From the NCBI RefSeq assembly GCF_024494695.1, contig NZ_JANHDP010000005.1:248001-312000 (forward strand): a stretch of 64,000 nt of DNA, written 5' to 3'. The position numbers were made by a program, and so were the translations under genes. Shown here piece by piece: positions 1 to 8,237 of the stretch (its first letter is position 1; every line of letters begins with the position of its first letter). The notes under the pieces are model-generated. The model was not told the origin of the DNA, ran no database searches, and was given only the letters and a program-made list of their open reading frames with translations. This DNA is from Natronoarchaeum rubrum (lineage in GTDB: Archaea; Halobacteriota; Halobacteria; Halobacteriales; Natronoarchaeaceae).

Positions 1-238
1 ACGACCGATAGGAATCGGGCGTCGACGCCTCGTCGTCGGCGCTCCCCCCATCTCCGTCGGCGTCCGATCCGACCTCGGCGTCGACGTCCGGCTCGACCTC
101 GGCGTCGATCTCCGATTCGACCTCGTCGGCGTCGTCGGGGCGATCCGACGGCTGCTCGGACGAGACCGCCGGCTCCTCGTCCGAATCGTCGTCGTACTCG
201 TCGGGGACCCGGCCCCCGTCGCCCGGCTCCTCGGCCAT
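1..238 (-). CDS. N-terminus of a probable TatC-type translocase subunit (TatCo), partial
   Basis: The start codon is the reverse complement of cat at 236-238, and the reading frame stays open to the window edge. The visible 79 residues begin MAEEPGDGGRVPDEYDDD and consist almost entirely of Asp, Glu, Ser, Ala and Val. This is a soluble acidic, disordered tail with no membrane segment yet. The assignment is inference from context: it diverges from tatCt, and in haloarchaea tatCo and tatCt commonly lie side by side in divergent orientation. The domain that would prove it lies outside the window. The intergenic gap to tatCt is about 107 bp. Confidence 0.5.
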   Translation of the reverse strand, partial: MAEEPGDGGRVPDEYDDDSDEEPAVSSEQPSDRPDDADEVESEIDAEVEPDVDAEVGSDADGDGGSADDEASTPDSYRS

Positions 239-345
239 CTGGTCGAATGTAGGCGGACCGTGCGTTATAGGCCTTTTTACTGCACCGCAGTACCGCACGG
301 GGAGAAGAAGATTGATAACGGGCAGTCCGTTACCCCTCAGTACCT

Positions 346-2646
346 ATGAGTTCGGCCGTCGACGAGGACACGGTCCAGACCGTTCAGGCCGGCCGCGAGA
401 CGATCGCGGGCGTGCTCTCGTCGGCCCAGACGCATCTCCAGAAGGCCTTCGTCGCGTTCGTGATCGGGATGATGGGGACGATCTGGGCGATGCGCGCGTT
501 CGTCTGGGAGTTTCTCGAAGCCAACACCAAATCGCGGATGGGTCCGAAGACGGCCGAGGCGACCGACATCGTCGTCCGGACGCCGTTCGACGTCATCCTC
601 CTGCAGGTGAAGATCGGACTGGCCGTCGGTATCCTGTTCGCGGTCCCCGTCTTGCTGTACTACGGTCGCGAAGCCATCCTCGACCGCGCCGACTCGTCGA
701 TCCCGATCAACACCCAACGGGTCGTCGGGTTCGCCGTGGTCTCGGTCGCGCTGTTCGTCGGCGGCGTGATCTACGCCTACGGGGTCTTCTTCCCGTACAT
801 GTTCGAGTTCCTGGCGAGCAACGCCCAGCAGGCCGGCGTGAAGCCGAGTTACGGCATCGTCGAGTACACCGAGTTCATCCTGCTGTTGACGCTCTCGTTC
901 GGGTTGGCCGCCCAGCTTCCGATGGCGATGGCCGTCCTGTCGTACACGGAGATCATCCCCTACGAGACGTTTCGCGACAAGTGGAAGTACGCCGTGCTGG
1001 GCATCTTCGTCTTCGGCGCCGTGTTCTCCCCGCCGGACCCGTTCACCCAGATCATGTGGGCGCTCCCGCTGGTGGCGCTGTACGGCGCCAGCCTGGGTCT
1101 CGCGAAGCTCATCACGAACATCAAACGCGCCGGGCAGGCGGCTGACTCGGTCGAGTCGCGGAAGTTCCGGCGCCGCGGCCGCAACCTCGCGCTCGCGCTG
1201 GTGCTCGCGTTCGTCGGGACCGTCCTCGTCCTGTCGACCGGCGGCCCAACCGTCGCCAACGAGTATCTCCTTCCGGTGCTGCCCGACATGCTCCGGCCGG
1301 CCGGCGAGTTCGTCGCCGGCGATCCGCTCGCCCGCGTCTGGGTAGCCGTTCAGGCCACCGCGGTCGTCGCGCTGCTGGGGATTATCTACAACACCGTCCG
1401 GGTGCTCCAGTCGCCCGTCCAGCCGCGGCGCGCGGATCGGCAATCGACCACTACGGTAGCCGACGCTGACGCCGACGGCGAACCGGCACCCGCCAGCGCT
1501 GGCGGGCCCGCCGACCTCGACCTCGACGAACTCGACGCCGCCGGCGTCCGCGCGGCGCCGCCCGAGGCGTTCCTCTCGCTGACCGAGGACGAGGCGCTGG
1601 CCCACGCCAAGCGCGCGATGGACGACGACCAGCCGGACAAGGCCCAGCTGATCCTCGATCGGTTCGACGAGCTCGACGCCGAACGTGAGGACGCCGACGC
1701 CGCTGGCGCCGCCGGCGACGCCGCTGCCGCCGAAGGCGGAAGCGCCGACTCGGACGACGAGTCGGGCAGCCTCCTGACCGGCACCGCGGCGGGGATGATG
1801 GACCCGTTCACCGAGGACGAGACGACCGAGGAGGAGATCGGCGGCTACTTCTACGATCTCCAGTTCATCGTCTCCAGTCTCACCTCGAAGCTGTTCCGCA
1901 TCGTCGGGCTGATGATCGCGGTGTTCGTCGGCGTGTTCGTCTGGCTCTACTCCGGCGGGATCGGGAAAATCCGGGACCTGTTCCTCGCGCAGGTGCCCGA
2001 GACGCTCCGCCCGGAGGACGCTAGCACTGAGGCGCTCGACGCCACCGGCGAGATCATCGCGCTCCACCCCGTCGAGGTGCTGATCTTCGAGGTGCAAGTC
2101 AGCACGATCCTCGCCGTGGTCGTCGCGCTCCCGCTGATACTGTACTACGCGTGGCCGGCCCTCGAAGAGCGCGGGCTCGTCGCACAGGGCAAAGTCTCGC
2201 GGTCGGTCTTTTTCGTCTGGGGCGGCTGTCTCGTCGCCGGCCTGATCGGCGGCAGCCTGCTGGGCTTTTTCGTCATCGCGCCGGAGCTGATCTCGTACTT
2301 CGTCGCGGACGCGAAGGCCGCCGGGATGATCGTCTCCTACCGGCTGCGCAACTTCTTCTGGCTGATCTTCTCGTTGACGATCGGGATCGGCCTGCTGGCG
2401 AACATCCCCGTCACCATGCTGCTGTTCCACCGCAGCGGCGTCCTCTCGTTCCGGTCGATGATGGATCGCTGGCGCGTCATCGTCCTCGTGATCTTCGCGG
2501 TCGCCGGCGTGGCGACGCCCAACGGCATCCTGACGATGTTGCTGTTCGCGGCGCCGATCTCGGTGGCGTACCTGATCGGGCTGGGCCTGCTGTGGGCGGT
2601 TACCCTGCCCGGTCGCCTGCGCGGACGCGGCGGCTCGCCGGCCTGA
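346..2646 (+). CDS. tatCt: Twin-arginine translocase TatCt, double-length TatC
   Basis: This is a polytopic membrane subunit of the Sec-independent Tat pathway, the main export route for folded proteins in haloarchaea. At 766 residues it is about three times a bacterial TatC. It contains two TatC-like halves (about residues 25-260 and 500-760), joined by two extra hydrophobic helices (about 280-297 and 328-350) and a long acidic Ala/Asp/Glu linker (about 355-480). The first half carries FGLAAQLP (183-192) and FSPPDPF (227-233), both recognisable TatC segments. The second half carries the equivalent GLLANIP. The usual TatC glutamate in the FG..FE.P motif is Gln190 in half one and about Asn686 in half two. 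It diverges from the probable tatCo gene at 1-238. The fusion architecture is diagnostic of haloarchaeal TatCt. Confidence 0.95.
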   Translation: MSSAVDEDTVQTVQAGRETIAGVLSSAQTHLQKAFVAFVIGMMGTIWAMRAFVWEFLEANTKSRMGPKTAEATDIVVRTPFDVILLQVKIGLAVGILFAVPVLLYYGREAILDRADSSIPINTQRVVGFAVVSVALFVGGVIYAYGVFFPYMFEFLASNAQQAGVKPSYGIVEYTEFILLLTLSFGLAAQLPMAMAVLSYTEIIPYETFRDKWKYAVLGIFVFGAVFSPPDPFTQIMWALPLVALYGASLGLAKLITNIKRAGQAADSVESRKFRRRGRNLALALVLAFVGTVLVLSTGGPTVANEYLLPVLPDMLRPAGEFVAGDPLARVWVAVQATAVVALLGIIYNTVRVLQSPVQPRRADRQSTTTVADADADGEPAPASAGGPADLDLDELDAAGVRAAPPEAFLSLTEDEALAHAKRAMDDDQPDKAQLILDRFDELDAEREDADAAGAAGDAAAAEGGSADSDDESGSLLTGTAAGMMDPFTEDETTEEEIGGYFYDLQFIVSSLTSKLFRIVGLMIAVFVGVFVWLYSGGIGKIRDLFLAQVPETLRPEDASTEALDATGEIIALHPVEVLIFEVQVSTILAVVVALPLILYYAWPALEERGLVAQGKVSRSVFFVWGGCLVAGLIGGSLLGFFVIAPELISYFVADAKAAGMIVSYRLRNFFWLIFSLTIGIGLLANIPVTMLLFHRSGVLSFRSMMDRWRVIVLVIFAVAGVATPNGILTMLLFAAPISVAYLIGLGLLWAVTLPGRLRGRGGSPA

Positions 2647-2731
2647 CGGCGGCGTCGCGGCATCGCCGCGCCCGCACCCCGCTCCGAACGCTGTCGCCAG
2701 TTTGATGCGGATTCGCAGGTACTCCTCGGGT

Positions 2732-2905
2732 ATGCCAAAGATCAGCGTCGAGATTCCCCAAGAGCTGCTGGCGGACCTCGACGAGCACGTCGGCGACGAC
2801 GGGAAGTACGTCAACCGCAGCGAGGCCGTGCGAGCCTCGATCAGGAAGAATCTCGATATTTTAGACGAGATCGACGAGCGCCACGGGCGGCTGGACGAAG
2901 AGTAG
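2732..2905 (+). CDS. Ribbon-helix-helix (CopG/NikR-like) DNA-binding protein
   Basis: A 57-residue protein beginning MPKISVEIPQELL. Residues 1-10 form the DNA-contacting beta ribbon. Two helices follow, with the typical segment NRSEAVRASIRK at about residues 28-39 and an acidic C-terminal tail. Proteins of this fold bind DNA as dimers and usually repress transcription. I chose this ATG over an in-frame ATG at 2702 because the RHH fold begins directly at MPK. There is no ligand-binding domain as in NikR and no adjacent toxin gene, so the target is unknown. It lies 85 bp after tatCt and converges on rlmE. Confidence 0.8.
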   Translation: MPKISVEIPQELLADLDEHVGDDGKYVNRSEAVRASIRKNLDILDEIDERHGRLDEE

Positions 2906-2962
2906 CGGTATCGCCGTCGGTCGGGACCCCGACCGTGTCGGCGGTCGAGCCGTCGATCGCCG

Positions 2963-3730
2963 TCAGTCGATCCGCTCGGCGAAGCCGAACCGTTCCTTGA
3001 TCTCGTCGACGCGGACTCGCACCGTCTCGCCGGTCTCGGTGTCAGGCACGAACAGCCGGAATCCCTCGACGCTGGCGATGCCGTCGCCCTCGCTGCCGAC
3101 GTCCTCGATCTCGACCTCGATCTCGTCGCCGGGACTGACCGGCGCGGTCAGGCGTCCCTTCGCGACCAGATACACCTCGGAGGACTCGTCGCGGCTGGCG
3201 TCGGGCGCCATCGTCCGGACGTACTTGAACTCCTCGTCGATGTCCTCGCGGAGCGGTTCGACGTCCTGTCCCTGAAAGATCTTCGTCGCGAAGTCGCCGC
3301 CGCTGTCGAGCACTTCCAGCGCCGTCTCGAACGCCTGCCGAGCGAGGTGGGCCGAGCGCGCGGCGTCGAGGTTGTACTCGCCGGTCATGTTCGGCGCCAT
3401 GTCAGAGACGACGGCGTCGACTTTGCCCGCGACCTCGACGACTTCCTCGCGCGTACTCTCCTCGGTCATGTCGCCACGGACGTACTCGATCCGCGCGTCG
3501 GCGTCGACGTCGTCGATCCGCTGGCGGTCGACGCCGATCACGGTCCCCTCGGCGCCGACTTTCTCGGCGGCGACCTCCATCCACCCGCCGGGCGCCGCGC
3601 CGAGGTCGACGACCGTATCGCCCTCCTCGATGAGATTCTCCGCGGCGTCGAGCTGCTTGAGCTTGTAGGCCGAGCGGGCGCGGTACCCCTCCTGCTTGGC
3701 CTTGTTGTAGTAGTGGTCTTTTCCAGCCAT
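2963..3730 (-). CDS. rlmE: 23S rRNA (uridine-2'-O-)-methyltransferase RlmE with C-terminal TRAM domain
   Basis: A 255-residue FtsJ/RrmJ-family enzyme that transfers methyl from SAM to a ribose 2'-OH in 23S rRNA. The SAM-binding motif DLGAAPGGW lies at about residues 43-51. The FtsJ catalytic set is visible: an early Lys near the N-terminus, Asp in SDMAPN, Lys in ATKIFQG and Glu in SSEVYLV. Residues about 195-255 form a TRAM RNA-binding domain (VSPGDEIEVEIEDVGSEGDG), an addition typical of haloarchaeal RlmE and absent from the E. coli enzyme. The start ATG gives the standard N-terminus MAGKDHYYNKAKQEGYRARSAYKL. Confidence 0.95.
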   Translation of the reverse strand: MAGKDHYYNKAKQEGYRARSAYKLKQLDAAENLIEEGDTVVDLGAAPGGWMEVAAEKVGAEGTVIGVDRQRIDDVDADARIEYVRGDMTEESTREEVVEVAGKVDAVVSDMAPNMTGEYNLDAARSAHLARQAFETALEVLDSGGDFATKIFQGQDVEPLREDIDEEFKYVRTMAPDASRDESSEVYLVAKGRLTAPVSPGDEIEVEIEDVGSEGDGIASVEGFRLFVPDTETGETVRVRVDEIKERFGFAERID

Positions 3731-3807
3731 CTGATTGCCCGTAGTTGTCCGCCAGCGGGTTTACGCGCTTCGCTTGGCGGTTCTCGCCGCCGCGCAACTC
3801 GGGGTGG

Positions 3808-4010
3808 CTACAGCCACTGGCGTGCTGCCGTCACGATCACCGCGACCGCGCCGCACCGACGCCGATCCACCACGCGAGCGATCCTTCCGGTGCGCCGAAC
3901 GTACCGCCCTGTGACTGGTAGTACACCGCGTACGCCGCGACGGCGACACCGACGAGAAACACCGCGGCCGCGATCGGCGAGTCGCGCGCGTCCGAGAGCG
4001 TGACTCTCAT
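3808..4010 (-). pseudogene. Small two-helix membrane protein with an apparent frameshift near its end
   Basis: The frame opened by the ATG at 4010 reads MRVTLSDARDSPIAAAVFL and so on, with a first membrane helix at about residues 11-28. It continues through SLAWWIGVGA and then stops at 3837-3839 after the odd tail ARSR, giving 57 residues. If the frame is shifted near 3852-3857, the second helix continues naturally as AVAVIVTAARQWL and ends at a TAG at 3808-3810. That makes a normal two-helix protein of about 67 residues. The shift is either a real mutation or a sequencing/assembly indel in the GC-rich run gcgcgaccgcgccgc. The family is unidentified. The gene diverges from PCNA. Confidence 0.55.
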
Positions 4011-4100
4011 GCGTAATAGTTGATTCTCTGACACCAAAGGCCTTTCCACGCCCCCGACCCGACTGCGGACGCCTCGCACGCGCGAGCGCGAACGCGGGGG

Positions 4101-4108
4101 TTTTTATG
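4101..4108 (+). promoter_or_regulatory. TATA box of the PCNA gene
   Basis: TTTTTATG lies 26-33 nt upstream of the PCNA ATG at 4134. This places the expected transcription start at or next to the start codon, so a leaderless mRNA is likely. Confidence 0.6.
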
Positions 4109-4133
4109 CCGTGGCGCTAAAAATCCGATCAAT

Positions 4134-4877
4134 ATGTTCAAGGCGATCGTTAGCGCCGAGACGCTCGGGACGGCGTTGGACTCCGTGAGCGTGCTGGTCG
4201 ACGAGTGCAAGATCCACCTCGAAGAGGACGGCATCGCCATCCGCGCGGTCGACCCCGCGAACGTGGGCATGGTCGATCTCTCGCTCGATGCCGCGGCGTT
4301 CGAGTCCTACGAGGCCGACGGCGGCCTCATCGGCGTCAACCTCTCCCGGCTCGAAGACATCGTCGGGATGGCCGACTCCGGTCAGCTCGTCGAGCTCGAA
4401 CTCGACGAGGAGACGCGCAAGCTCCACATCCAAATCGACGGCCTGGAGTACACGCTGGCGCTGATCGACCCTGACTCGATCCGCCAGGAGCCCGACATCC
4501 CGGATCTCGACCTGCCCGCCGAGATCGTCATCGAGGGCGGCGACATCAACCGCGCGGTGACGGCCGCCGACATGGTGTCCGACCACATCGCGCTGGGCGT
4601 CGACGCCGACGCGGAGACGTTCTACGTCGAGGCCGAGGGCGACACCGACGACGTCCACTTCGAACTCGACCGCGAGGATCTGATCGATCTGCAGGCCGGC
4701 GAGGCTCGCTCGCTGTTCAGCCTCGACTACCTGAAGGACATGAACAAGGCGATCGCCAAGGACGGCGAGGTCACCACGGAACTCGGCGAGGAGTTCCCCG
4801 TCAAGATGCACTTCGACATCGCCGAGGGGCAGGGATCGGTTACGTTCATGCTCGCGCCGCGGATCCAGTCGGACTGA
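4134..4877 (+). CDS. pcn: DNA polymerase sliding clamp (PCNA)
   Basis: A 247-residue protein that forms the homotrimeric ring tethering DNA polymerase, ligase and other factors to DNA. Two PCNA folds are visible. The N-terminal half starts [20 protein letters not shown] and contains the classic segment [17 protein letters not shown]. The interdomain connector follows, and the second fold ends [10 protein letters not shown], a typical haloarchaeal C-terminus. The surface is rich in Asp and Glu, as expected for a high-salt clamp. Length is normal and no intein interrupts it. The TATA box sits at a leaderless distance. Confidence 0.97.
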   Translation: MFKAIVSAETLGTALDSVSVLVDECKIHLEEDGIAIRAVDPANVGMVDLSLDAAAFESYEADGGLIGVNLSRLEDIVGMADSGQLVELELDEETRKLHIQIDGLEYTLALIDPDSIRQEPDIPDLDLPAEIVIEGGDINRAVTAADMVSDHIALGVDADAETFYVEAEGDTDDVHFELDREDLIDLQAGEARSLFSLDYLKDMNKAIAKDGEVTTELGEEFPVKMHFDIAEGQGSVTFMLAPRIQSD

Positions 4878-5011
4878 TCCGACGGTTTCGATCGTTTTCA
4901 CTCGGTGGGGTCGGAAGCGCCCTTTATCACCGTCCCGTCGCAAGGTTCGGGTAGGTAACCCGGTCCACCACTCACCGCGGGATCGCACCGCACCCACGAC
5001 TTGATACATCC

Positions 5012-5971
5012 ATGACCACGACAATCGCCGTCAGCGACACGCCGTTCGTCAAGCAAGACGTCGTCAGCGACGAGCTCGCACCGATCGATCACGAACTCGT
5101 CCCGATCCCCACCGGGGACCGGGAAGCAATCGTCGACGCCGATCCGGAGGCGCTCGTCCTCGACGTCAACACCGGCGTCGACGCCGATCTCGTCGACCGA
5201 CTCGACGACCTCAAAATCGTCGCTCGCGCCGGCACCGGCTTCGACAACGTCGACGTCGAGGCCTGCCAAGACGCCGGGGTCACCGTCGTCAACGTGCCCG
5301 GCTACTCCACGAACGAGGTGGCGACTCACGCGTTCTCCTTACTGCTCGCGTGTCGCCGCACGCTCGTCGAGTACGACCGCGAAGTCAAGGCCGAGGAGTG
5401 GAACTGGATGCCGGACCGTCCGTTCCCCCGCTTCTACGGCTCCACGCTCGGCGTCGTCTCCTTCGGGACGATCGCCCAGCGGCTCGCAGATCTCACCGCG
5501 GGGTTCGACCTCGATCTGGTCGTCTACGATCCCTACGTCGACGAGGCGACGACCGACGAGTACGACGCCGACCTCGTCGAGTTCGAGGAACTGCTCGATC
5601 GGGCCGACGCCGTGACGATCCACGCGCCGCTCACCGAGGAGACGCGCGGGATGTTCGACGCCGATGCCTTCGAGCGCCTGGCCGACCACGCCATCGTCGT
5701 CAACGTCGGACGGGGCGGCATCGTCGACGAAGATGCGCTCTACGAGGCGCTCGTCGACCGGGAGATCTTCGGCGCCGGCCTCGACGTCATGGACGACGAG
5801 CCGCCCACCGGCTCCCCGCTACTGGAGCGCGACGACGTCGTCCTCACGCCTCACGCAGCGTGGTACTCCGCGGACTCCCACCAGGATCTCAACGAGATCG
5901 TCGCCGGCGACGTCCGGCGCGTGCTGCAGGGCGAGGAGCCGAAGAACCCCGTCGAGCCGAAGGGCTGGTGA
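5012..5971 (+). CDS. D-2-hydroxyacid dehydrogenase family protein (CtBP/SerA-like)
   Basis: A 319-residue NAD(P)-dependent 2-hydroxyacid dehydrogenase that should interconvert a 2-oxo acid and its D-hydroxy acid. The N-terminal substrate domain includes ARAGTGFDNVD (71-81). The catalytic trio appears in order as Arg234 (NVGRGGIVDE), Glu263 (DDEPP) and His281 (TPHAAW). The Rossmann glycine motif is unusual: it reads G147-V-V-S150-F-G152-T-I-A155, so Ser and Ala replace two of the normal glycines of GxGxxG. The protein resembles haloarchaeal C-terminal-binding-protein-like dehydrogenases more than phosphoglycerate dehydrogenase, because there is no ACT domain. A TATA-like tttatca at 4923-4929 suggests a leader of about 60 nt. 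The substrate cannot be read from the sequence. Confidence 0.85.
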   Translation: MTTTIAVSDTPFVKQDVVSDELAPIDHELVPIPTGDREAIVDADPEALVLDVNTGVDADLVDRLDDLKIVARAGTGFDNVDVEACQDAGVTVVNVPGYSTNEVATHAFSLLLACRRTLVEYDREVKAEEWNWMPDRPFPRFYGSTLGVVSFGTIAQRLADLTAGFDLDLVVYDPYVDEATTDEYDADLVEFEELLDRADAVTIHAPLTEETRGMFDADAFERLADHAIVVNVGRGGIVDEDALYEALVDREIFGAGLDVMDDEPPTGSPLLERDDVVLTPHAAWYSADSHQDLNEIVAGDVRRVLQGEEPKNPVEPKGW

Positions 5972-6026
5972 GTTCGGAATTCGTGCGCTCGGCCGACGCG
6001 TTCTGACGTCGACGCCGCGCGAAAAC

Positions 6027-6614
6027 TCAGACGTTCCGGTCGATGATCGACTTCGCCGCGGTCGCCTTCTCCTTCCAGCCGTACCCTTGCTCGTAGACGT
6101 GGCGCTTGCTGTCGACGAGCTGCTCCGGACTGGACTCCTCGAAGCCGCCCCGGGCCCAAGTCCCGGTTTCGTGGAGCCACTCGACGACGTGCTCCCGGGT
6201 TTCGTCCCACGAGAGGCCGACCATCTCGTACCACGCGATCAGCGCGAACACGCTGTTGTCGTGACAGCCCGGGACGCTGCCCTTCTCGTAGATCGTCTTG
6301 ATCGGGTCGTGGGTCGGCGTGCTGACCCGCTCCTTGCGCTCCTCGGGCGTGAGCAGTTCGAGCACGTCGTCGCTCTCGCGGACGCGGTGCTCCCGACGCA
6401 ACTGGGAGAGCGCGGCGGCGTGCAGGCCGCTCCAGCGCCCGTCGACGGCCTCCCGGAGCGCCGGCTCGGGCCGGGGCTCGGCGGAGAGGACGGCGAGCAC
6501 GTCGGTGTAGGCTTTCTCGACGGACTCCCAGTCGGTCCCCGAGAACCGGCAGCCCGGCTCGTGGAGATCGTTGGTCGTCCGACAGCCTGGACAGGGGTAC
6601 CCGAAGTACGGCAC
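6027..6614 (-). CDS. Haloarchaeal hypothetical protein with N-terminal zinc-like cysteines
   Basis: A protein of about 195 residues and unknown function. Right after the start it reads VPYFGYPCPGC, and a third Cys follows in HEPGC, a likely partial zinc-binding site. The rest is soluble and mixed alpha, with conserved-looking patches such as LSQLRREHRVRESDDVLELL and a Trp-rich end (SWDETREHVVEWLHETGTWARGG). I prefer the GTG at 6614 because a TATA-like CCTTTTGATG at 6639-6648 lies about 26 nt before it. An in-frame ATG at 6662 would lie upstream of that box. It diverges from priL and shares a 137-bp promoter region with it. The family is not recognised with certainty. Confidence 0.7.
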   Translation of the reverse strand: MPYFGYPCPGCRTTNDLHEPGCRFSGTDWESVEKAYTDVLAVLSAEPRPEPALREAVDGRWSGLHAAALSQLRREHRVRESDDVLELLTPEERKERVSTPTHDPIKTIYEKGSVPGCHDNSVFALIAWYEMVGLSWDETREHVVEWLHETGTWARGGFEESSPEQLVDSKRHVYEQGYGWKEKATAAKSIIDRNV

Positions 6615-6751
6615 AACACGCGATGCTACGCTCGGCGCATCAAAAGGATGCCGATTGCTCACCGTGGAGCCCGGACGCGGCCGTCAGCAGACTGGTACGT
6701 ACTCCGAACCAACCGGGCATTTTATCGGTGACCGACCGAAACGGCAGGCCG

Positions 6752-7795
6752 ATGAAGCGGCTCCACGCGCGGTACCCCTTCCTCGATTCGGCCCGGGACG
6801 CCGTCGAGACAGCCGAGGTCGACCTCGCCGAGCTGGTGCTTCGCGAGGACGCCGCGGCGGTCGACCGGGCGGTCGAGCGCGTCGACGCCGCGCTCTCGGA
6901 GGACTCGGTCGGCCAGCCCCACCGGCGCGCGCGGGTCGAACTGCTGTCTTACCCCATCGCACGCGTGCTGGTTTCGCTGGTCGACGAGCCGATGCTCCAG
7001 CGCAAGTACGCCCACGCCGAGGCCGCGACCGCCCGCGAGCGTTTCGAGGCGGACGTCGACAACGACGCCGAACTCAAAAGCACCAGTGGCGGCCGGTTGA
7101 CGACCGAGCGACTGCTCGCCGAGTTCGACCTCGCCGGCGACGTTCGATCGACCGGCGACGACCAATATCTCGTCGCCGTGGGTCCCTATCTCCGACTCTC
7201 GGGCGGGCTCGACGGCGAGGAGTGGCGTCTGGCGACGCGCGCGCTCAGCGACGGCGAGGTGCCGGTCGACGAGGGCGAACTCCGCGACTTACTGGAGGCG
7301 GCGATCCGCGAGCGGGTCGCCGACGGCCTCCCGCTGTCGGTGCCCGAGCCGATCGCCGAGGGACTCGCCGAGGCCGTCGAGCGCATCGAGGACTCGCTGG
7401 CCGACCGCGAGCTCCGCCACGACTTCGACGCCGTCGTCCCGTCGCTGTTCCCGCCCTGCGTGCGCGCGCTGCTCGAACGGATCGACGCCGGCGAGTCGCT
7501 CGACGAGCCCGGTCGGTTCGCGTTGACGGCGTTCCTGACGAGCCTCGGGATGGCGCCCGACGCCGCGGCGGATCTGGCGGCGGGCGCGGCCGACGCCGGC
7601 GAGTCGGTCCGCTACCAGGCCGCTCACCTCGGCGACGAGGAGGATCCCGGCTACGCGCCGCCCAGCTGCGCCAGCATGGCGGAGTACGGTCTCTGCGTCG
7701 ATACGGACGAACTCTGCGAGGAAATCGACCACCCGATCACGTACTACGACCGGCGGCTCGACGACGCCGACGCTGCCGCGGCGACCAACGAGTAG
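6752..7795 (+). CDS. priL: DNA primase large subunit PriL with 4Fe-4S cluster
   Basis: A 347-residue regulatory subunit of the archaeal/eukaryotic primase; it pairs with PriS to make RNA primers. The C-terminal iron-sulfur domain supplies exactly four well-spaced cysteines: C236 (FPPC), C306 (PPSC), C315 (YGLC) and C322 (ELC), the arrangement known for PriL cluster ligands. The N-terminus MKRLHARYPFLDSARDAVE is typical. An upstream in-frame extension to 6623 is rejected, because a TATA-like TTTTATC at about 6719-6726 predicts transcription starting just before the ATG at 6752. It ends 1 bp before the convergent small membrane-protein gene. Confidence 0.95.
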   Translation: MKRLHARYPFLDSARDAVETAEVDLAELVLREDAAAVDRAVERVDAALSEDSVGQPHRRARVELLSYPIARVLVSLVDEPMLQRKYAHAEAATARERFEADVDNDAELKSTSGGRLTTERLLAEFDLAGDVRSTGDDQYLVAVGPYLRLSGGLDGEEWRLATRALSDGEVPVDEGELRDLLEAAIRERVADGLPLSVPEPIAEGLAEAVERIEDSLADRELRHDFDAVVPSLFPPCVRALLERIDAGESLDEPGRFALTAFLTSLGMAPDAAADLAAGAADAGESVRYQAAHLGDEEDPGYAPPSCASMAEYGLCVDTDELCEEIDHPITYYDRRLDDADAAAATNE

Positions 7796-7796
7796 C

Positions 7797-8045
7797 TCAG
7801 GCCAGTTCGGGCGTTTCGTCGTCGTTGCCGTCCGCTCCGGTCACCTTCGTCGCGAGCACGTAGCCGATGGCGGCCATCACGAAGATGAAGACGATGAGCG
7901 CGCCGACCAGCATCTGTCCGCCCTGCGTCGTGAGGCCCGAATCCGTCGAGTAGGTCGCGCCGATCGCCATCATCGACCCGATCATCAGGGCGAGCGCCCC
8001 GATGGAGACGGCGATATCGATTTTCTGCTCGCGATCTAAGTCCAT
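7797..8045 (-). CDS. Small two-helix membrane protein
   Basis: An 82-residue haloarchaeal membrane protein of unknown function. The N-terminus MDLDREQKIDIAVSIGALAL is followed by a first membrane helix (about residues 11-30). A short polar extracytoplasmic loop (TYSTDSGLTTQGGQ) comes next, then a second helix (about 45-66) and an acidic tail. It resembles the DUF7472-type small proteins I associate with priL neighbourhoods, but that family name is from memory. It converges on priL with a 1-bp gap. Confidence 0.75.
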   Translation of the reverse strand: MDLDREQKIDIAVSIGALALMIGSMMAIGATYSTDSGLTTQGGQMLVGALIVFIFVMAAIGYVLATKVTGADGNDDETPELA

Positions 8046-8177
8046 ACTCGGTGAAACCCCCGGACCGGCAAAAAGCGCTTCGATGAGGACGACGATTTCG
8101 CACGGTCGGGGACTGGCTGCACCTGAAGTCTGGGTGAGTTGTAGTGGCTGCTATTGGCCGTTTTAGTGCCGCTAATG

Positions 8178-8189
8178 GGCGTTAACGCC
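8178..8189. promoter_or_regulatory. 12-bp perfect palindrome upstream of the SWIM-domain gene
   Basis: GGCGTTAACGCC lies about 50 bp upstream of the ATG at 8238, in the 190-bp divergent region between two promoters. Position and symmetry fit an operator for a dimeric regulator. No regulator is known for it. Confidence 0.3.
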
Positions 8190-8237
8190 ACTATTTCGAC
8201 TGGAAGACTTACCCGTCCGGAGCCCCTACTGTCACCC

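Noticed and set aside
337..2814. 825-residue open frame opposite tatCt
   Set aside because: It is rich in Arg, Asp and His in a low-complexity pattern, as expected for the antisense frame of a GC-rich gene, and shows no domain.
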